Shown here piece after piece: positions 35,075 through 44,708 of a stretch of 64,000 nucleotides of DNA. The notes under the pieces are model-generated. The model was not told the DNA's origin. It saw only the letters and a program-made list of their open reading frames with translations, and did no database searches. Position 1 is the stretch's first letter. The number at the start of each line of letters is the position of its first letter. The position numbers and the translations under genes are program-made. Source of the DNA: Ensifer sp. LC163 (GTDB taxonomy: Bacteria > Pseudomonadota > Alphaproteobacteria > Rhizobiales > Rhizobiaceae). The DNA lies in NCBI RefSeq assembly GCF_001695855.1, contig NZ_MBSS01000017.1:23220-87219 (forward strand). The letters run 5' to 3'.

Positions 35075-35959
35075 CTATTTCGGGCCGCGGGTATAGCCGA
35101 CGAAGCTCTCGTAGAGGCCCGCGACGTTGCCCATCCGCTGTTCGACCTCGGGGCCGATATTGGCAAACACGCTGTTGAGCAGGAGCTGCATCAGCGCCCA
35201 CACCCCGGATGTCGCGTCCCAGAAGAGGTTGAGGTCCGTCGGCACGGCGAAGACCTCGCTGCCGTAGCTGGAGGCCCAGTCGCAATAAAGATCCGTGATG
35301 ATGGTGATCGGGATGCCGCGCTCGGCAGCTTTGCTCGCGAGCAGGCGCGACTGGTGCGAATAGCGCCGGGCATCGACCAGGACCAGCGTGCAGCCGGCCG
35401 GATCCGTCAGGAGCACCTCGGCGAAATTGCCGCCGGCGATATCGACCACCTGCACGCGGTCGCGCAGGTAGCGAAGCATGTGGGCGAAGGCATCCGCCAG
35501 CCCTCGTTCGGTCTGGAAGCCGGCGACGAAGACGCGGTCGGCTTCCGCAATACGTTTCGCCGCCTGTTTCCAGGCCTCCGTGTGGGCATATTCGTAGACG
35601 CGCACGACAGAGGCAACGGCAAGTTCCAGGCTGCGGGCGAGCGCGGCGTCGCTGGCGCTCTTCTGTTGCAGGTCCTTCAGCCGGTCGCCGAGCAGCCAGG
35701 GACTGTCGCTGATGTCGTCCTTCAACCGTTCCTTAAGGTCCTTGAACCCCTCGTAGCCGATCGACCGGCAGAAGCGGCCCACGGTCAGCTCGCTGACGCC
35801 CACCTTGTCGGCAACGCTGCGCGAAGTCTCGAAGGGCAGGTCACCGATATTCGCCAGCATGAAATTCGCCAGCGCCTTGCCGGAGGCCGATGCTTCGTTC
35901 AGCGCAACCGCAAGCCGCTGCCGCACCGAACTGTTGTCCACCCAAGTCCCATTTCGCAT
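35075..35959 (-). CDS. RpiR-family transcriptional regulator
   Basis: 294 aa. The N-terminal HTH_6 domain (SVADKVGVSELTVGRFCRSI) is followed by a SIS sugar-phosphate isomerase-like domain (residues ~125-260: DRVFVAGFQTERGLADAF; GIPITIITDLYCDWASSYGS). RpiR proteins often sense phosphosugars but many rhizobial ones neighbour amino-acid or opine catabolism. It stands between the polar amino-acid ABC genes and the divergent DadA-like gene and probably regulates one or both. Confidence 0.9.
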   Translation of the reverse strand: MRNGTWVDNSSVRQRLAVALNEASASGKALANFMLANIGDLPFETSRSVADKVGVSELTVGRFCRSIGYEGFKDLKERLKDDISDSPWLLGDRLKDLQQKSASDAALARSLELAVASVVRVYEYAHTEAWKQAAKRIAEADRVFVAGFQTERGLADAFAHMLRYLRDRVQVVDIAGGNFAEVLLTDPAGCTLVLVDARRYSHQSRLLASKAAERGIPITIITDLYCDWASSYGSEVFAVPTDLNLFWDATSGVWALMQLLLNSVFANIGPEVEQRMGNVAGLYESFVGYTRGPK

Positions 35960-36140
35960 GTCGCCCCGCCTATCGCCCTTCCTTATCCGCTTCCCAACCG
36001 ATCAGCAGCGCGCGCACGACATTCCACCACAGCGCGGTCTCCTTGGATGGGGGCGGGATTGGCGATGTTATACCATTAACATCGCCACGAAATGAAGTCA
36101 GAAAACTATCGTCCCGCGCCAGACCACCGGATTGTCCTTC

Positions 36141-37400
36141 ATGTCAAAAAGAGATTGCCCAGATGCCGACGTGCTGGTCCTCGGTGCCGGTATCATCGGC
36201 GTATCGGTAGCGCTGCATCTGCAAAGACGCGGGAAATCCGTGGTGCTCGTCGATCGCCGGGCGCCTGGCGAGGAGACGAGCTATGGCAATGCCGGGCTGA
36301 TCGAGCGGGCCAGCGTGATCCCCTACGGATTTCCGCGTGAAATCTCAACCCTCCTGAAATATGCGACGAACCGGTCTGCGGATGTGCGGTTCCGCTGGTC
36401 TTTCCTGCCGAGGATCTTTCCCTGGATCACCCGTTTCTGGCTCCAATCCTCCGGCCGCCGCCTCCGCCGGGCGGCCCTCGACATGCTGCCGCTCATTGAG
36501 CGCTCGGTGGCCGAACACACGGACCTGATGGCCGAGGCCGGCATCCTGCACCGGGCGCGCCGGACCGGCTGGATGGAGGCCTATCGCAGCGAGAAGACCT
36601 TTGCAGCCGCCAAGCGGGCGGCCGGGGCACTGGACGAGTTCGGCCTGCGTTACGATTTTCTCGGGCCGAAGGAGCTGCAGCTGCGCGAGCCGCATCTGAC
36701 CGGCACCTTCATCGGCGCCATCCATTGGCTCGATCCAGCCACCGTCGCCGATCCAGGCAAGCTGGTGAAGGACTATGCCGGGCATTTCGTGCGCAAGGGC
36801 GGCGAAGTCCTTCAGGCCGATGCGACCACCCTTTCCCAGAGGGAAGGCGGCTGGAGCCTCAGAACGGCCAGCTCCGTTCTGCGTGCCCACGAGGCCGTGG
36901 TGGCGCTCGGCCCTTGGTCGGACGTCGTCTATCGCCGGCTCGGCTACCGTATCCCGCTCGCCGTCAAGCGCGGCTACCACGTGCATATCGAGCCGGCTGG
37001 CGACGCCGTACTCCACCACCCCATCGTCGATGTCGAGCGCGGTTATCTGCTGGCGCCGATGGCAAAAGGCATCCGGCTCACCACCGGCATCGAATTCGCC
37101 GATCGGGACGATGCGCCCTGCCCCGCGCAGGTCAATCAGACCGAGCCGCATGCCCGGGCGATCTTCCCGCTCGGCCGGCGCGTCGAGCCGGCGCCGTGGA
37201 TGGGATCGCGGCCCTGCCTGCCGGACATGCGCCCCGTCATCGGTCCGGCGCCACGCCACAAAGGCCTCTGGTTCGCCTTCGGACACAACCACCACGGGCT
37301 GACGCTCGGCCCGGCCACCGGACGCCTTCTGGCGGAGATGATGACCGGAGAGACGCCCTTCGCCGACCCGGCGCCCTACACCATGAGCCGTTTCGGCTGA
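36141..37400 (+). CDS. FAD-dependent D-amino-acid dehydrogenase-like oxidoreductase
   Basis: 419-aa DAO-family flavoprotein. The dinucleotide fold is at the N-terminus (DVLVLGAGIIGVSVALHLQR, then VVLVDRRAPGEETSYGNAGL, a DadA-type block). The C-terminal GTRP-like FAD segment reads SRPCLPDMRPVIGPAP, with FAFGHNHHGLTLGPATG. It would oxidise a D-amino or N-alkyl amino acid at the inner membrane. ATG 36141 is preferred over an upstream TTG. Followed after 27 bp by an amidohydrolase and then a binding protein, forming a catabolic operon. Confidence 0.9.
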   Translation: MSKRDCPDADVLVLGAGIIGVSVALHLQRRGKSVVLVDRRAPGEETSYGNAGLIERASVIPYGFPREISTLLKYATNRSADVRFRWSFLPRIFPWITRFWLQSSGRRLRRAALDMLPLIERSVAEHTDLMAEAGILHRARRTGWMEAYRSEKTFAAAKRAAGALDEFGLRYDFLGPKELQLREPHLTGTFIGAIHWLDPATVADPGKLVKDYAGHFVRKGGEVLQADATTLSQREGGWSLRTASSVLRAHEAVVALGPWSDVVYRRLGYRIPLAVKRGYHVHIEPAGDAVLHHPIVDVERGYLLAPMAKGIRLTTGIEFADRDDAPCPAQVNQTEPHARAIFPLGRRVEPAPWMGSRPCLPDMRPVIGPAPRHKGLWFAFGHNHHGLTLGPATGRLLAEMMTGETPFADPAPYTMSRFG

Positions 37401-37427
37401 ATTTTCGATCCCCTGGAGAACATAGCA

Positions 37428-38627
37428 ATGCGGGAAGAGTTTGTTCTGATCAACGTGCGGCCTAACGGAGAGGCGGCGAAGGACATGGTGATCCGCGATG
37501 GGCGGATCGCCGAGATCGTCGCGCATGGCTCCCGGCCCCATGCCGAGGGAACACCGATCGTCGACGGCGAAGGTCTGCTCGTGCTGCCGGGCCTCGTCGA
37601 CGCGCACACCCACCTCGACAAGACGCTGCTCGGCATGCCCTGGTATCGCAACGATGTCGGCACAGAGCTGACCGACCTCATCGAGAATGAACGCGCGATG
37701 AAACGCGTGCTCGGCATCGATCCTGCGCGCCAGTCGGCCACACAGATCGAACTGTCCGTCGCCAATGGCACGAGCCACATCCGCACCCATGTCGACATCG
37801 ACACGCAATACGGCCTGGCCGGCCTCGAAGGCGTGGTGGCTTCGCGCGAGCGCTACCGCGACATCGTCGACATCGAGATCGTCGCCTTTCCGCAGAGCGG
37901 CATGCTGATCCGCCCCGGCACGGAGGCGTTGATGGACCGGGCGATGCGGGAAGGCGCGGACGTGGTGGGCGGCCTCGACCCCTCGGGCGTTGACCGCGAC
38001 CCCAAGGGGCACCTTGATACGATCTTCGCCATGGCCGAACGCCACGGCAAGCCGGTGGACATCCACCTGCACGAGCCGGATGCGCTCGGCGTCTTCGCCA
38101 TCGAACTCATCGTGGAACGCACGAAAGCGCTGGCAATGGCGGACCGGGTCACGGTCAGCCATGGCTTCTGCCTCGGCATGCTGGCCGACAAGCCGCTGGC
38201 AAGGCTGGGTGGCATGATGGCAGAGGCCGGCGTGCACCTGATGGCCAAGGGCGGGGCTGCAAGCGCCCGCCCGCCCGTACTCGACCTCATGGAAATGGGC
38301 ATCAACATCTGCTCGGGCAGCGACGGCGTGCGCGACACCTGGCAGCCCTTCGGCAATGCCGACATGCTCGACCGCGCGGCCATCGTCTCGCAGCGCAACG
38401 ACTTCATCAACGACGTCCACATCGAACTCGCCCTCAGGATGTGCACCTACGGTGGCGCGCGCACCATGGCACTCGAAGGCTACGGGCTTGAGCCCGGCTG
38501 CGACGCCACCTTCGTGCTCGTGCGGGCCGAGACGCCCGCGGACGCCGTGGCATCCCGCCCCGTGCGCCGGGCGGTCTACCGGAAAGGCATTGCGGTTGCG
38601 AAGGACGGGGCGCTTTTCGCCGCCTGA
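37428..38627 (+). CDS. Cytosine-deaminase/AtzC-like amidohydrolase
   Basis: 399 aa, cytosolic. The metal site is complete: VDAHTHLDKTLLG, SHIRTHVDID, DIHLHEPDA, VSHGFCLG and SGSDGVRDTW. These are hallmarks of the cytosine deaminase/N-isopropylammelide hydrolase group of the amidohydrolase superfamily. GGAG lies upstream of the ATG. It is a paralogue of the enzyme at 41943-43136, sharing DIEIVAFPQSGMLIR-type stretches. It lies between DadA-like and binding-protein genes, so it likely acts on the same imported compound. Confidence 0.9.
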   Translation: MREEFVLINVRPNGEAAKDMVIRDGRIAEIVAHGSRPHAEGTPIVDGEGLLVLPGLVDAHTHLDKTLLGMPWYRNDVGTELTDLIENERAMKRVLGIDPARQSATQIELSVANGTSHIRTHVDIDTQYGLAGLEGVVASRERYRDIVDIEIVAFPQSGMLIRPGTEALMDRAMREGADVVGGLDPSGVDRDPKGHLDTIFAMAERHGKPVDIHLHEPDALGVFAIELIVERTKALAMADRVTVSHGFCLGMLADKPLARLGGMMAEAGVHLMAKGGAASARPPVLDLMEMGINICSGSDGVRDTWQPFGNADMLDRAAIVSQRNDFINDVHIELALRMCTYGGARTMALEGYGLEPGCDATFVLVRAETPADAVASRPVRRAVYRKGIAVAKDGALFAA

Positions 38628-38670
38628 ACAGGCCAACACGTTTCAAACATGGCAAGGAGGAGTAGCCAAT

Positions 38671-39519
38671 ATGTTGAATAAAATGGGTAAAACGGTCGTC
38701 GCCACCCTCGGCATCCTGCTGGGGGCCTCTGTGGCGCTCGCTGACGAACCGACGCGCACGATCACTGTCGCGACGGAGGGCGCCTATGCCCCGTGGAACT
38801 TCACGGAGGCCGGCGGCAAGCTCGCCGGCTTCGAGATCGACATGCTGGAGGATATCTGCCCGCGCATGAAGGTGAAATGCGATATCGTCGTGCAGGACTG
38901 GGACGGCCTGATCCCGGCGCTGAATGCCGGCAAGTTCGATGCCATCGTCGCCGGCATGCTGATCACGGAGGAACGCCAGAAGGTCATCACCTTCTCGCGC
39001 AACTACGGCACGGGTTCGGCCGCCTTCCTGGTGCGCAAGGATTCGCCGCTCGCAAATATGCCCGTCGGCAAGAAAATCGACATGGGAACGGAGAAGGAGG
39101 CGGCCAGGGCCGCGGCCGCCGCGATGCTGCCCTTCATGGAAAGCACGGTAATTGGCGGCCAAGGTTCGACGACGACCGCGCAGATCATGGCTGAGTTGTT
39201 CCCCGGCATCGAGTTCCGCGAATACAAGACGACCGAACAGCACGACCTCGACCTCGAAGCCGGCCGCCTCGACGGTGTGTTGGCCTCGCCGGTCGCGCTT
39301 GACCGCACGCTCGAAAAGATCGGCACGGATCAGGTGACCTTCGCTGGCACCGAATTCACCGGTGGCCCGCTCGGCGGCGGCCAGGCCGTCGGCCTGCGCC
39401 AGTCGGACACCGAACTGAAGAAGCTGTTCGACCACGCAATCAACGCGGCGATCACCGACGGGACGCTGTCGCGTCTCGCGACAAAGTGGTTCAAGCGAGA
39501 CATCTCGCCGAAGGAGTAA
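38671..39519 (+). CDS. Polar amino-acid ABC binding protein (family 3)
   Basis: 282-aa periplasmic protein, signal peptide residues 1-24 ending ALA. Family-3 blocks: ITVATEGAYAPWNFTEAGGK, LAGFEIDMLEDIC, DWDGLIPALNAGKFDAIVAG, MLITEERQKVITFS. An AAGGAGGAG site precedes the ATG. The domain order resembles ArgT/HisJ/OccT proteins. Its permeases are probably those at 32833-34277, separated by the RpiR and DadA genes. Confidence 0.93.
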   Translation: MLNKMGKTVVATLGILLGASVALADEPTRTITVATEGAYAPWNFTEAGGKLAGFEIDMLEDICPRMKVKCDIVVQDWDGLIPALNAGKFDAIVAGMLITEERQKVITFSRNYGTGSAAFLVRKDSPLANMPVGKKIDMGTEKEAARAAAAAMLPFMESTVIGGQGSTTTAQIMAELFPGIEFREYKTTEQHDLDLEAGRLDGVLASPVALDRTLEKIGTDQVTFAGTEFTGGPLGGGQAVGLRQSDTELKKLFDHAINAAITDGTLSRLATKWFKRDISPKE

Positions 39520-39542
39520 ACGGGACACGCCCAGCATGCCCT

Positions 39543-39583
39543 ACCCGTCCTGGACCCCGCTCGCCGCGCGGCCCGGGACGGGT
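39543..39583. terminator. Strong hairpin between convergent genes
   Basis: ACCCGTCC at 39543 pairs with GGACGGGT at 39576-39583, and three further inner pairs extend the stem to 11 bp. It lies between the end of the plus-strand binding-protein gene and the end of the minus-strand GntR gene. No T-run follows, so it is an incomplete intrinsic terminator at best. Confidence 0.4.
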
Positions 39584-39636
39584 GCCGGTTCGGCGATCAG
39601 CTGGCGCCCCCTGCAGCCGAACATCAGGCGAAGCCG

Positions 39637-40347
39637 TCACAGCCCCTCCTCCTTGGCGTAAGCAGCAAGAAGATCCGGAAAATCCTTCTCCGAATCCTTC
39701 GTCAGCAATGCGCGCGTTGTGATGGCGTCGATGTGATGCTCCATCAGCGCGCAGGCTTTTTCCCGGTCGTTTTCAGCGAGAGCGGCGATCAGTTCACGGT
39801 GCTCCGACACGGCACAATCCGGTGAATGCGGCCGGCCATAAAGCGACAGGATGAGGGATGAACGCGAAACAAGCTCCGTGACATAGCGCGACAGCACGTC
39901 GTTTTCGGTCAGCGTTGCGAGAAGGACATGAAACTCTCCCGCAAGCTGGATCGAAGTTGCCTTATTGTTGACTCTCGCGTTGTCTTCCGCTTCGACATGC
40001 GTCTTCAACTGCCGGATCTGCTGTGGCGTCAGTTTGCCGATCAAGCTGTCGACCACCAGTGATTCCAACGCCCGTCGCACGGCGAAAATATTGCGCCCGT
40101 CTTCCAAGCTCGGCTGTGCGACACAGGCGCCCTTGCGCGGGCGCAGTTCGATCAAGCCTTCGCCATTCAGTCGGGCCAGAGCCTGCCGGACGATGGTGCG
40201 GCTGACGCCGAGCCGTTCTCCGATCGAATCTTCCGGGAGCTTCGTTCCCGCGGCCAGCGCCTGGTCGAGGATGGCGCGCTTCAAGGTGCGATAGACAGCA
40301 TCGGACTTGGATATCGCGGATTTCTGATTTTTGTCTTCGGGTGCCAT
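39637..40347 (-). CDS. GntR-family (FCD) regulator, paralogue of 29872 gene
   Basis: 236 aa. HTH region YRTLKRAILDQALAAGTKLP and SIGERLGVSRTIVRQALARL; FCD part with LAGEFHVLLATL, SEHRELIAAL and LMEHHIDAITTRALL. Over the whole length it matches the regulator at 29872-30576, so one arose by duplication or both came with related catabolic modules. It is the last gene of the minus-strand run of three amidohydrolases, probably controlling them and the divergent Dpp-like operon at 44709. Confidence 0.92.
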   Translation of the reverse strand: MAPEDKNQKSAISKSDAVYRTLKRAILDQALAAGTKLPEDSIGERLGVSRTIVRQALARLNGEGLIELRPRKGACVAQPSLEDGRNIFAVRRALESLVVDSLIGKLTPQQIRQLKTHVEAEDNARVNNKATSIQLAGEFHVLLATLTENDVLSRYVTELVSRSSLILSLYGRPHSPDCAVSEHRELIAALAENDREKACALMEHHIDAITTRALLTKDSEKDFPDLLAAYAKEEGL

Positions 40348-40480
40348 GATCGTCCTGAACCAAATCCAAGCATACCGTAAAAAAGCGGCTGCCGAGCCAC
40401 AAACAACTATCACCGCATCGGCAAGCCGGTAAAGTCGGGCCGCTTTGTCTCGATCTCCGCGGACAACGCTCGCGGCGTCT

Positions 40481-41953
40481 TCACGGCTTGAACGCCTCAT
40501 AGCTCGGCGGGAAGATGTCCTCTACCGCAGGATGCCGCCAGGTTCTCTCCGGGTAGCGTCCGATAAGCCGCTCGAGTTGGGCCTGCGCACGCCGATGGGC
40601 CGCCTCGAAGTCGAAACCGGGAATCATGCGGTCGGCCATGACGGTTCGCCCGGCGATGATCACCGAGTGGACATCCCGGCCGCTCGCCGAGGTCATCAGA
40701 CAGGCGATGGGATCGATCACCTGTCCAAGGCGATCGTGCGAAAGGTCGAATACGACGATATCCGCAGTCGCGCCAGGCTGCAGGCGCCCGAGATCGGCAC
40801 GGCCGAGCGCATCAGCGCCGCCGAGCGTCGCCGCATCATAGAGATCGGCCGATTTCAGCGCTTCCATGTCGGCCGCCATCACGCGGCCGAGCATCAGCCC
40901 TATCTGCATGTTGAGGATCATATCCGGCGGCCAGGTGTCTGTGCCCATGCCGATGCGCAGCCCCTGCCGGCGAAGCCCGGAGAAATGATTGAGCGCCGCC
41001 CCGTGCCTGGCCATCACCAACGGACAATGCACCACCGTCGCGCCGGAACCGGCGATAATCTCAAGATCCTGACGATCGGCATGAGTTCCATGCGGCAACA
41101 AGGCTCTTTCGAAGAGAAAGCCGATATCGTCAAGCCAGCGCGCGGATGACGTGCCGAAGCGGCGTCGGATTGTCTCAACCTCGAATTCCGACTGGCAGCA
41201 GTGCAACCGCACCGGAACGTCCAGATCCCGCGCCGCGTCGGCGGTCCTTTTCAGCAGATCAGCGGTCCAGAACTCGACGCGATCCGGGCAGAGCATCGTT
41301 CGCACCAGGCCGCCATAGGAACGTTCATGGGTCGCACAAAAGGCGACCGCCTCTTCCAACCCTCGCGCGCCGCGCTGCTCGTCGATCTCGAGGACGAGCG
41401 TGCCATTTGCCTCCACGACCGAATGACCGGCGCGGAAGGCCGGCCCGAGATAGACGCGGAGCCCAAGATCGGCGGCGCTTTCGGCCGCCGATGCGAATTC
41501 GTCCGGCGTTTCCTGCCAGGCGCGATAAAACAGGGAGGCAATCGGAAGCGCTGTGGTGATGCCGTTGCGGATCAGTTGCGCGAACGCATATCGCTTCTGA
41601 AACGCCAACTCCTCGCGGCTCAGCATTTCGACCGGGCCGGCTTCGACGTAGTCACGCGGCCATACCCGCCCCTTCTTCCAGCCCGGCTGGTGGTCGAGGC
41701 CGAGGACGCCCGTGTCGAGATCGGACAACGCGTCGAGATCGACGAAGCCCGGGCCGATGAGAGCCATACCGTAGTCGACCCGGCGCGTGACCGGGCCGTC
41801 ATAGCGATGGCCGACAAACAGAATGCGATCGTTCTCGAAGACGACCTCGCCGTTTTCGTAGAGGACATGACGGCCGTCGCAATGACCGACGACCCAACGC
41901 GCGGTTAGCAGCGTCGGTCCCACGCCCTGCTCTGGGCTAGCGCTAGTCGACAT
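40481..41953 (-). CDS. Amidohydrolase-family protein with altered metal motif
   Basis: 490-aa TRZ/ATZ-type amidohydrolase fold. Position of the canonical HxH after strand 1 (usually PGFVNAHTH) reads GPGFVDLDALSDLDTGVLG, with Asp in place of both His. Later ligands remain: VRLHCCQSE, LPHGTHADRQ, VVHCPLVMARHG and GTDTWPPD. A mononuclear or differently liganded site is likely; the protein might also be non-catalytic. ATG 41953 overlaps the previous amidohydrolase by 11 bp. Second in from the end of a four-gene operon. Confidence 0.85.
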   Translation of the reverse strand: MSTSASPEQGVGPTLLTARWVVGHCDGRHVLYENGEVVFENDRILFVGHRYDGPVTRRVDYGMALIGPGFVDLDALSDLDTGVLGLDHQPGWKKGRVWPRDYVEAGPVEMLSREELAFQKRYAFAQLIRNGITTALPIASLFYRAWQETPDEFASAAESAADLGLRVYLGPAFRAGHSVVEANGTLVLEIDEQRGARGLEEAVAFCATHERSYGGLVRTMLCPDRVEFWTADLLKRTADAARDLDVPVRLHCCQSEFEVETIRRRFGTSSARWLDDIGFLFERALLPHGTHADRQDLEIIAGSGATVVHCPLVMARHGAALNHFSGLRRQGLRIGMGTDTWPPDMILNMQIGLMLGRVMAADMEALKSADLYDAATLGGADALGRADLGRLQPGATADIVVFDLSHDRLGQVIDPIACLMTSASGRDVHSVIIAGRTVMADRMIPGFDFEAAHRRAQAQLERLIGRYPERTWRHPAVEDIFPPSYEAFKP

Positions 41954-43136
41954 GTGGCAGGCCTCCGGCTGGTACGCCGTCGCGGACGAGGATGCGTCCA
42001 CGACGAACGACGGTCCGCTTCTGCGGGGTCAGCGCGACAGCTTCCGCAAGTGTGCGCGCAGGAACCAGCACGAGATCGCCGTAAGAGCCTTCGGAAAGGC
42101 CGTAACCCGCAAGCCCGATGCCTTCCGCGCCACCAAAGGTGCAGACGCGCGCGGTCTCTTCCAGATCAGCATCGTTGGCCATGCCATTACGCTGCGCCAG
42201 ATATTTCGCCCGTTCGAGCATATCGCCATTGCCCCATGGCTCCCATGTTCCCTGAATTCCATCGGAACCGGAGGCGACAATGACTCCGGACTGGCGCATC
42301 AGCCGCAGCGGTAAAGCCGGGGCAGAAGGACTGCCAACCGTCATCACCGCGATCCTTTCGGCCGCGAGCGCCTCGATCAACGACCGCTGGCGCCCTGGCT
42401 CCAGCATTCCCAGGCAATAGGCATGGCTGACCATGACGCGCCCTTGCAAAGACAAGGCGCGGGTCCGCTCCAGGATCAGTTCGAGGCAGAAGGCGCCCAG
42501 CTCTCCCGCTTCATGCAGGTGAATGTCGATTGGTTTGCCATAGCGTTCCCCCAGTGCGAAGATCGCATCGAGATGGCGCACCGGATCGCGCTCGATGCTG
42601 GCGGGGTCGATACCGCCGACGATATCTGCGCCCGCCTTCAGCGCCTCCTCCATCAGCGCCAGCGTGCCATCGCGCATCAACATGCCGCTTTGCGGAAAGG
42701 CGACGATCTGCACGTCGACCAGATCTCGCAGGGCGTTGCGGGTTTCAACGACACCCTCGATATTGGCAATGCCGATTTCGGTATCCACGTCGACGTGGCT
42801 GCGGATATGCAGAACGCCGAAGGCCAGCGTCTGCATGATCTGGCGGAACGATTGCCTGCGTGCGTCGATGCCGAGTTCCCGCTTGGCTTGCCGGTCAGCC
42901 AGAATCCGGTCGTTGCGCGTCGGCCCGACGCCGTTCTCGAACCAGCCCATGCCGACCAGCGTCTTGTCCAGATGCGTGTGCGCCTCGACAAGACCCGGCA
43001 GGGCGATCCGACCTTTGCCGTCGATCTCCAGCGCCGCGTCGCTCCGCCGTCGCGCAAAACGACCATCGCGGATGTAAAGGTCGGTCGGCTCACCGCCGAA
43101 CGGCCTGACGTGACGAATGAGAATGTCTGTGGCCAT
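41943..43136 (-). CDS. Cytosine-deaminase/AtzC-like amidohydrolase
   Basis: 397 aa with intact metal ligands: VEAHTHLDKTLVGMGW, RSHVDVD, DIHLHEAGE, VSHAYCLG and SGSDGIQGTWEPWG. It is a paralogue of the enzyme at 37428 and, more distantly, of the Tat-exported one at 21206. Presumably removes an amine from a cyclic or guanidino-type substrate. It lies 40 bp downstream of the 43177 amidohydrolase and overlaps the next gene by 11 bp. Confidence 0.9.
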   Translation of the reverse strand: MATDILIRHVRPFGGEPTDLYIRDGRFARRRSDAALEIDGKGRIALPGLVEAHTHLDKTLVGMGWFENGVGPTRNDRILADRQAKRELGIDARRQSFRQIMQTLAFGVLHIRSHVDVDTEIGIANIEGVVETRNALRDLVDVQIVAFPQSGMLMRDGTLALMEEALKAGADIVGGIDPASIERDPVRHLDAIFALGERYGKPIDIHLHEAGELGAFCLELILERTRALSLQGRVMVSHAYCLGMLEPGRQRSLIEALAAERIAVMTVGSPSAPALPLRLMRQSGVIVASGSDGIQGTWEPWGNGDMLERAKYLAQRNGMANDADLEETARVCTFGGAEGIGLAGYGLSEGSYGDLVLVPARTLAEAVALTPQKRTVVRRGRILVRDGVPAGGLPHVD

Positions 43137-43176
43137 TTTCTATCTCTCGCTGCTTCTTGTCATCGTCGGTGCGGCA

Positions 43177-44544
43177 TTATGCGAGCTGCGCCCGCTTCAT
43201 CATCATGCGGAAGGCGCGCTCGGCGCGATCCAGAATCGCGCCCTCGTCGTGGCCGACAATCGTGCGCGAGCGCATGAGGACACGGCCGCCGACGATGGTT
43301 GTGTCCACGTCCGCGCCATTGGCGAAGCGCGCCAGCCTCTGCAGCGGATGTACCGGCGGCCAGAGGTGCGGCTGGCGCATGTTGACGAGAATGATGTCGG
43401 CGCGCTTGCCCGCCTCCAGCGAGCCGATTTCGTTTTCCATCGACAATGCGCGTGCGCCCTCGATGGTCGCCATTTCCAGAAGCTGCATCGGCGGCAAGAC
43501 GCTGTCGTCGCGGAAATGCCGCGCATGATAGCGGTGCGCCTGAAACATGTTGCGGAACATGTCGAAGGATCGGTCGGGCGCGGCGGCATCCGTTCCGAGC
43601 GATACGGTCACGCCGCCTTCCATCAACTCGGTCGCGGGGCAACGGCCTGAAACCGACATCAAGGCGCTCGGATTGTGGGCGACCTTTGCGCCGGTGCGCT
43701 TCAGGACCGCCACATCTTCATCGGTCAGATCGATGCAGTGGGCGAGAAGCGAGCTTTGGTCGAAGAGGCCGAGCCGCGCGTCATTGGCGGCGAGGGAGCC
43801 GTCGCGATGCCCGTCCTGAACCAAGGCCACCCCTTTCTCCCGCGCCAGATCACGCGTCTTGCATGACAGATCGTATACGCTTTCGTTCTCCAGTTCGCGC
43901 GCGTCGAACACTGGAAGGGAAATGGCAAGCTGCAAGCGATCGTGCCGTCCCGCCCAAGTGTCGATCAGTTCAGCGCAGACGGCGAGTTGCGATTCCGGCG
44001 AAACTGCGATTTCGGTATACGATCTTTGGATGTAATTGCGGTATATATGAATGGCAGTAGGCCGGTTGGGGCCGACGGCAAGCACCTCCCGCACGCCAAT
44101 GTCGGCAATGGCAGCCAGATGCGCCTCGGCAGCTTCCGGCACTTCTGTCCGCATGATGTCGGGCCCGCCGCCAAACAGGAGAGCAGCGGTGGTCGTGCCG
44201 CATTTTATCCGTTCGCAGGCGGACAAGGCCGCTTCCGCCGCCCAGAATTCGGGATCGGTCGCCTCTGCATAGATGCGGCCAGTCACGGTCATCCACTCTT
44301 CGGAATCGTCGCCCAGCCCCTTCGTCAGCGTGTGTCCGGCGTGAGCATGCGTATCGATGAGGCCGGGCATGACGACCATGCCCGAAGCATCGATGCGCTC
44401 CACGTCCGGGCCTGCCGCAAGCGCACCGTCGCCGACAGCAACGATCCGGCCGTCTTCGACCAGCACATGCCCTTTGTCGTGAATGCGCCGGTTCTCGCCC
44501 ATGGTGACAATCACACCGTTTTCAATCAGCAGGTTCTTGGCCAT
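43177..44544 (-). CDS. TRZ/ATZ-family amidohydrolase
   Basis: 455 aa. The family start MAKNLLIENGVIVTM is followed by MPGLIDTHAHAGHTLTKGLG (HxH), LVQDGHRDGS, LAHCIDLTDEDVAVLKRTGA, VAHNPSALMSV and LGTDAAAPDRSFDMF. These resemble atrazine chlorohydrolase/8-oxoguanine deaminase-like enzymes. Start at 44544 has GGAGGGGGAG upstream. First gene of a minus-strand operon, divergent from a Dpp-like binding protein. Confidence 0.9.
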   Translation of the reverse strand: MAKNLLIENGVIVTMGENRRIHDKGHVLVEDGRIVAVGDGALAAGPDVERIDASGMVVMPGLIDTHAHAGHTLTKGLGDDSEEWMTVTGRIYAEATDPEFWAAEAALSACERIKCGTTTAALLFGGGPDIMRTEVPEAAEAHLAAIADIGVREVLAVGPNRPTAIHIYRNYIQRSYTEIAVSPESQLAVCAELIDTWAGRHDRLQLAISLPVFDARELENESVYDLSCKTRDLAREKGVALVQDGHRDGSLAANDARLGLFDQSSLLAHCIDLTDEDVAVLKRTGAKVAHNPSALMSVSGRCPATELMEGGVTVSLGTDAAAPDRSFDMFRNMFQAHRYHARHFRDDSVLPPMQLLEMATIEGARALSMENEIGSLEAGKRADIILVNMRQPHLWPPVHPLQRLARFANGADVDTTIVGGRVLMRSRTIVGHDEGAILDRAERAFRMMMKRAQLA

Positions 44545-44654
44545 CGAAATCTCCCCCTCCGGTATACCCAAGCGGCTCTTTTTTACGCATACGACGCAAA
44601 AAGTGATCCAGCTATCTTGATCTTGTGTACCACACATGTACAGTAATTTCGGGA

Positions 44655-44690
44655 ACAAACGGTATGCAAAAAATACAACAATATGCATGC
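44655..44690. promoter_or_regulatory. Divergent regulatory region with GntR-like half sites
   Basis: Between the divergent amidohydrolase and binding-protein genes lie GGTATGCAAA (44661-44670) and ATATGCATGC (44681-44690), with ATACAACA between them. They resemble the TTGTATGCAA motif found beside the paralogous GntR regulator. A target of the 39637 regulator is inferred. Confidence 0.35.
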
Positions 44691-44708
44691 CAAACGTGGG
44701 AGAACCCT

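Noticed and set aside
36345..38639. 764-codon minus-strand frame opposite DadA and amidohydrolase genes
   Set aside because: Shadow frame of two well-supported plus-strand genes; composition is His/Arg/Asp-rich without domain features.
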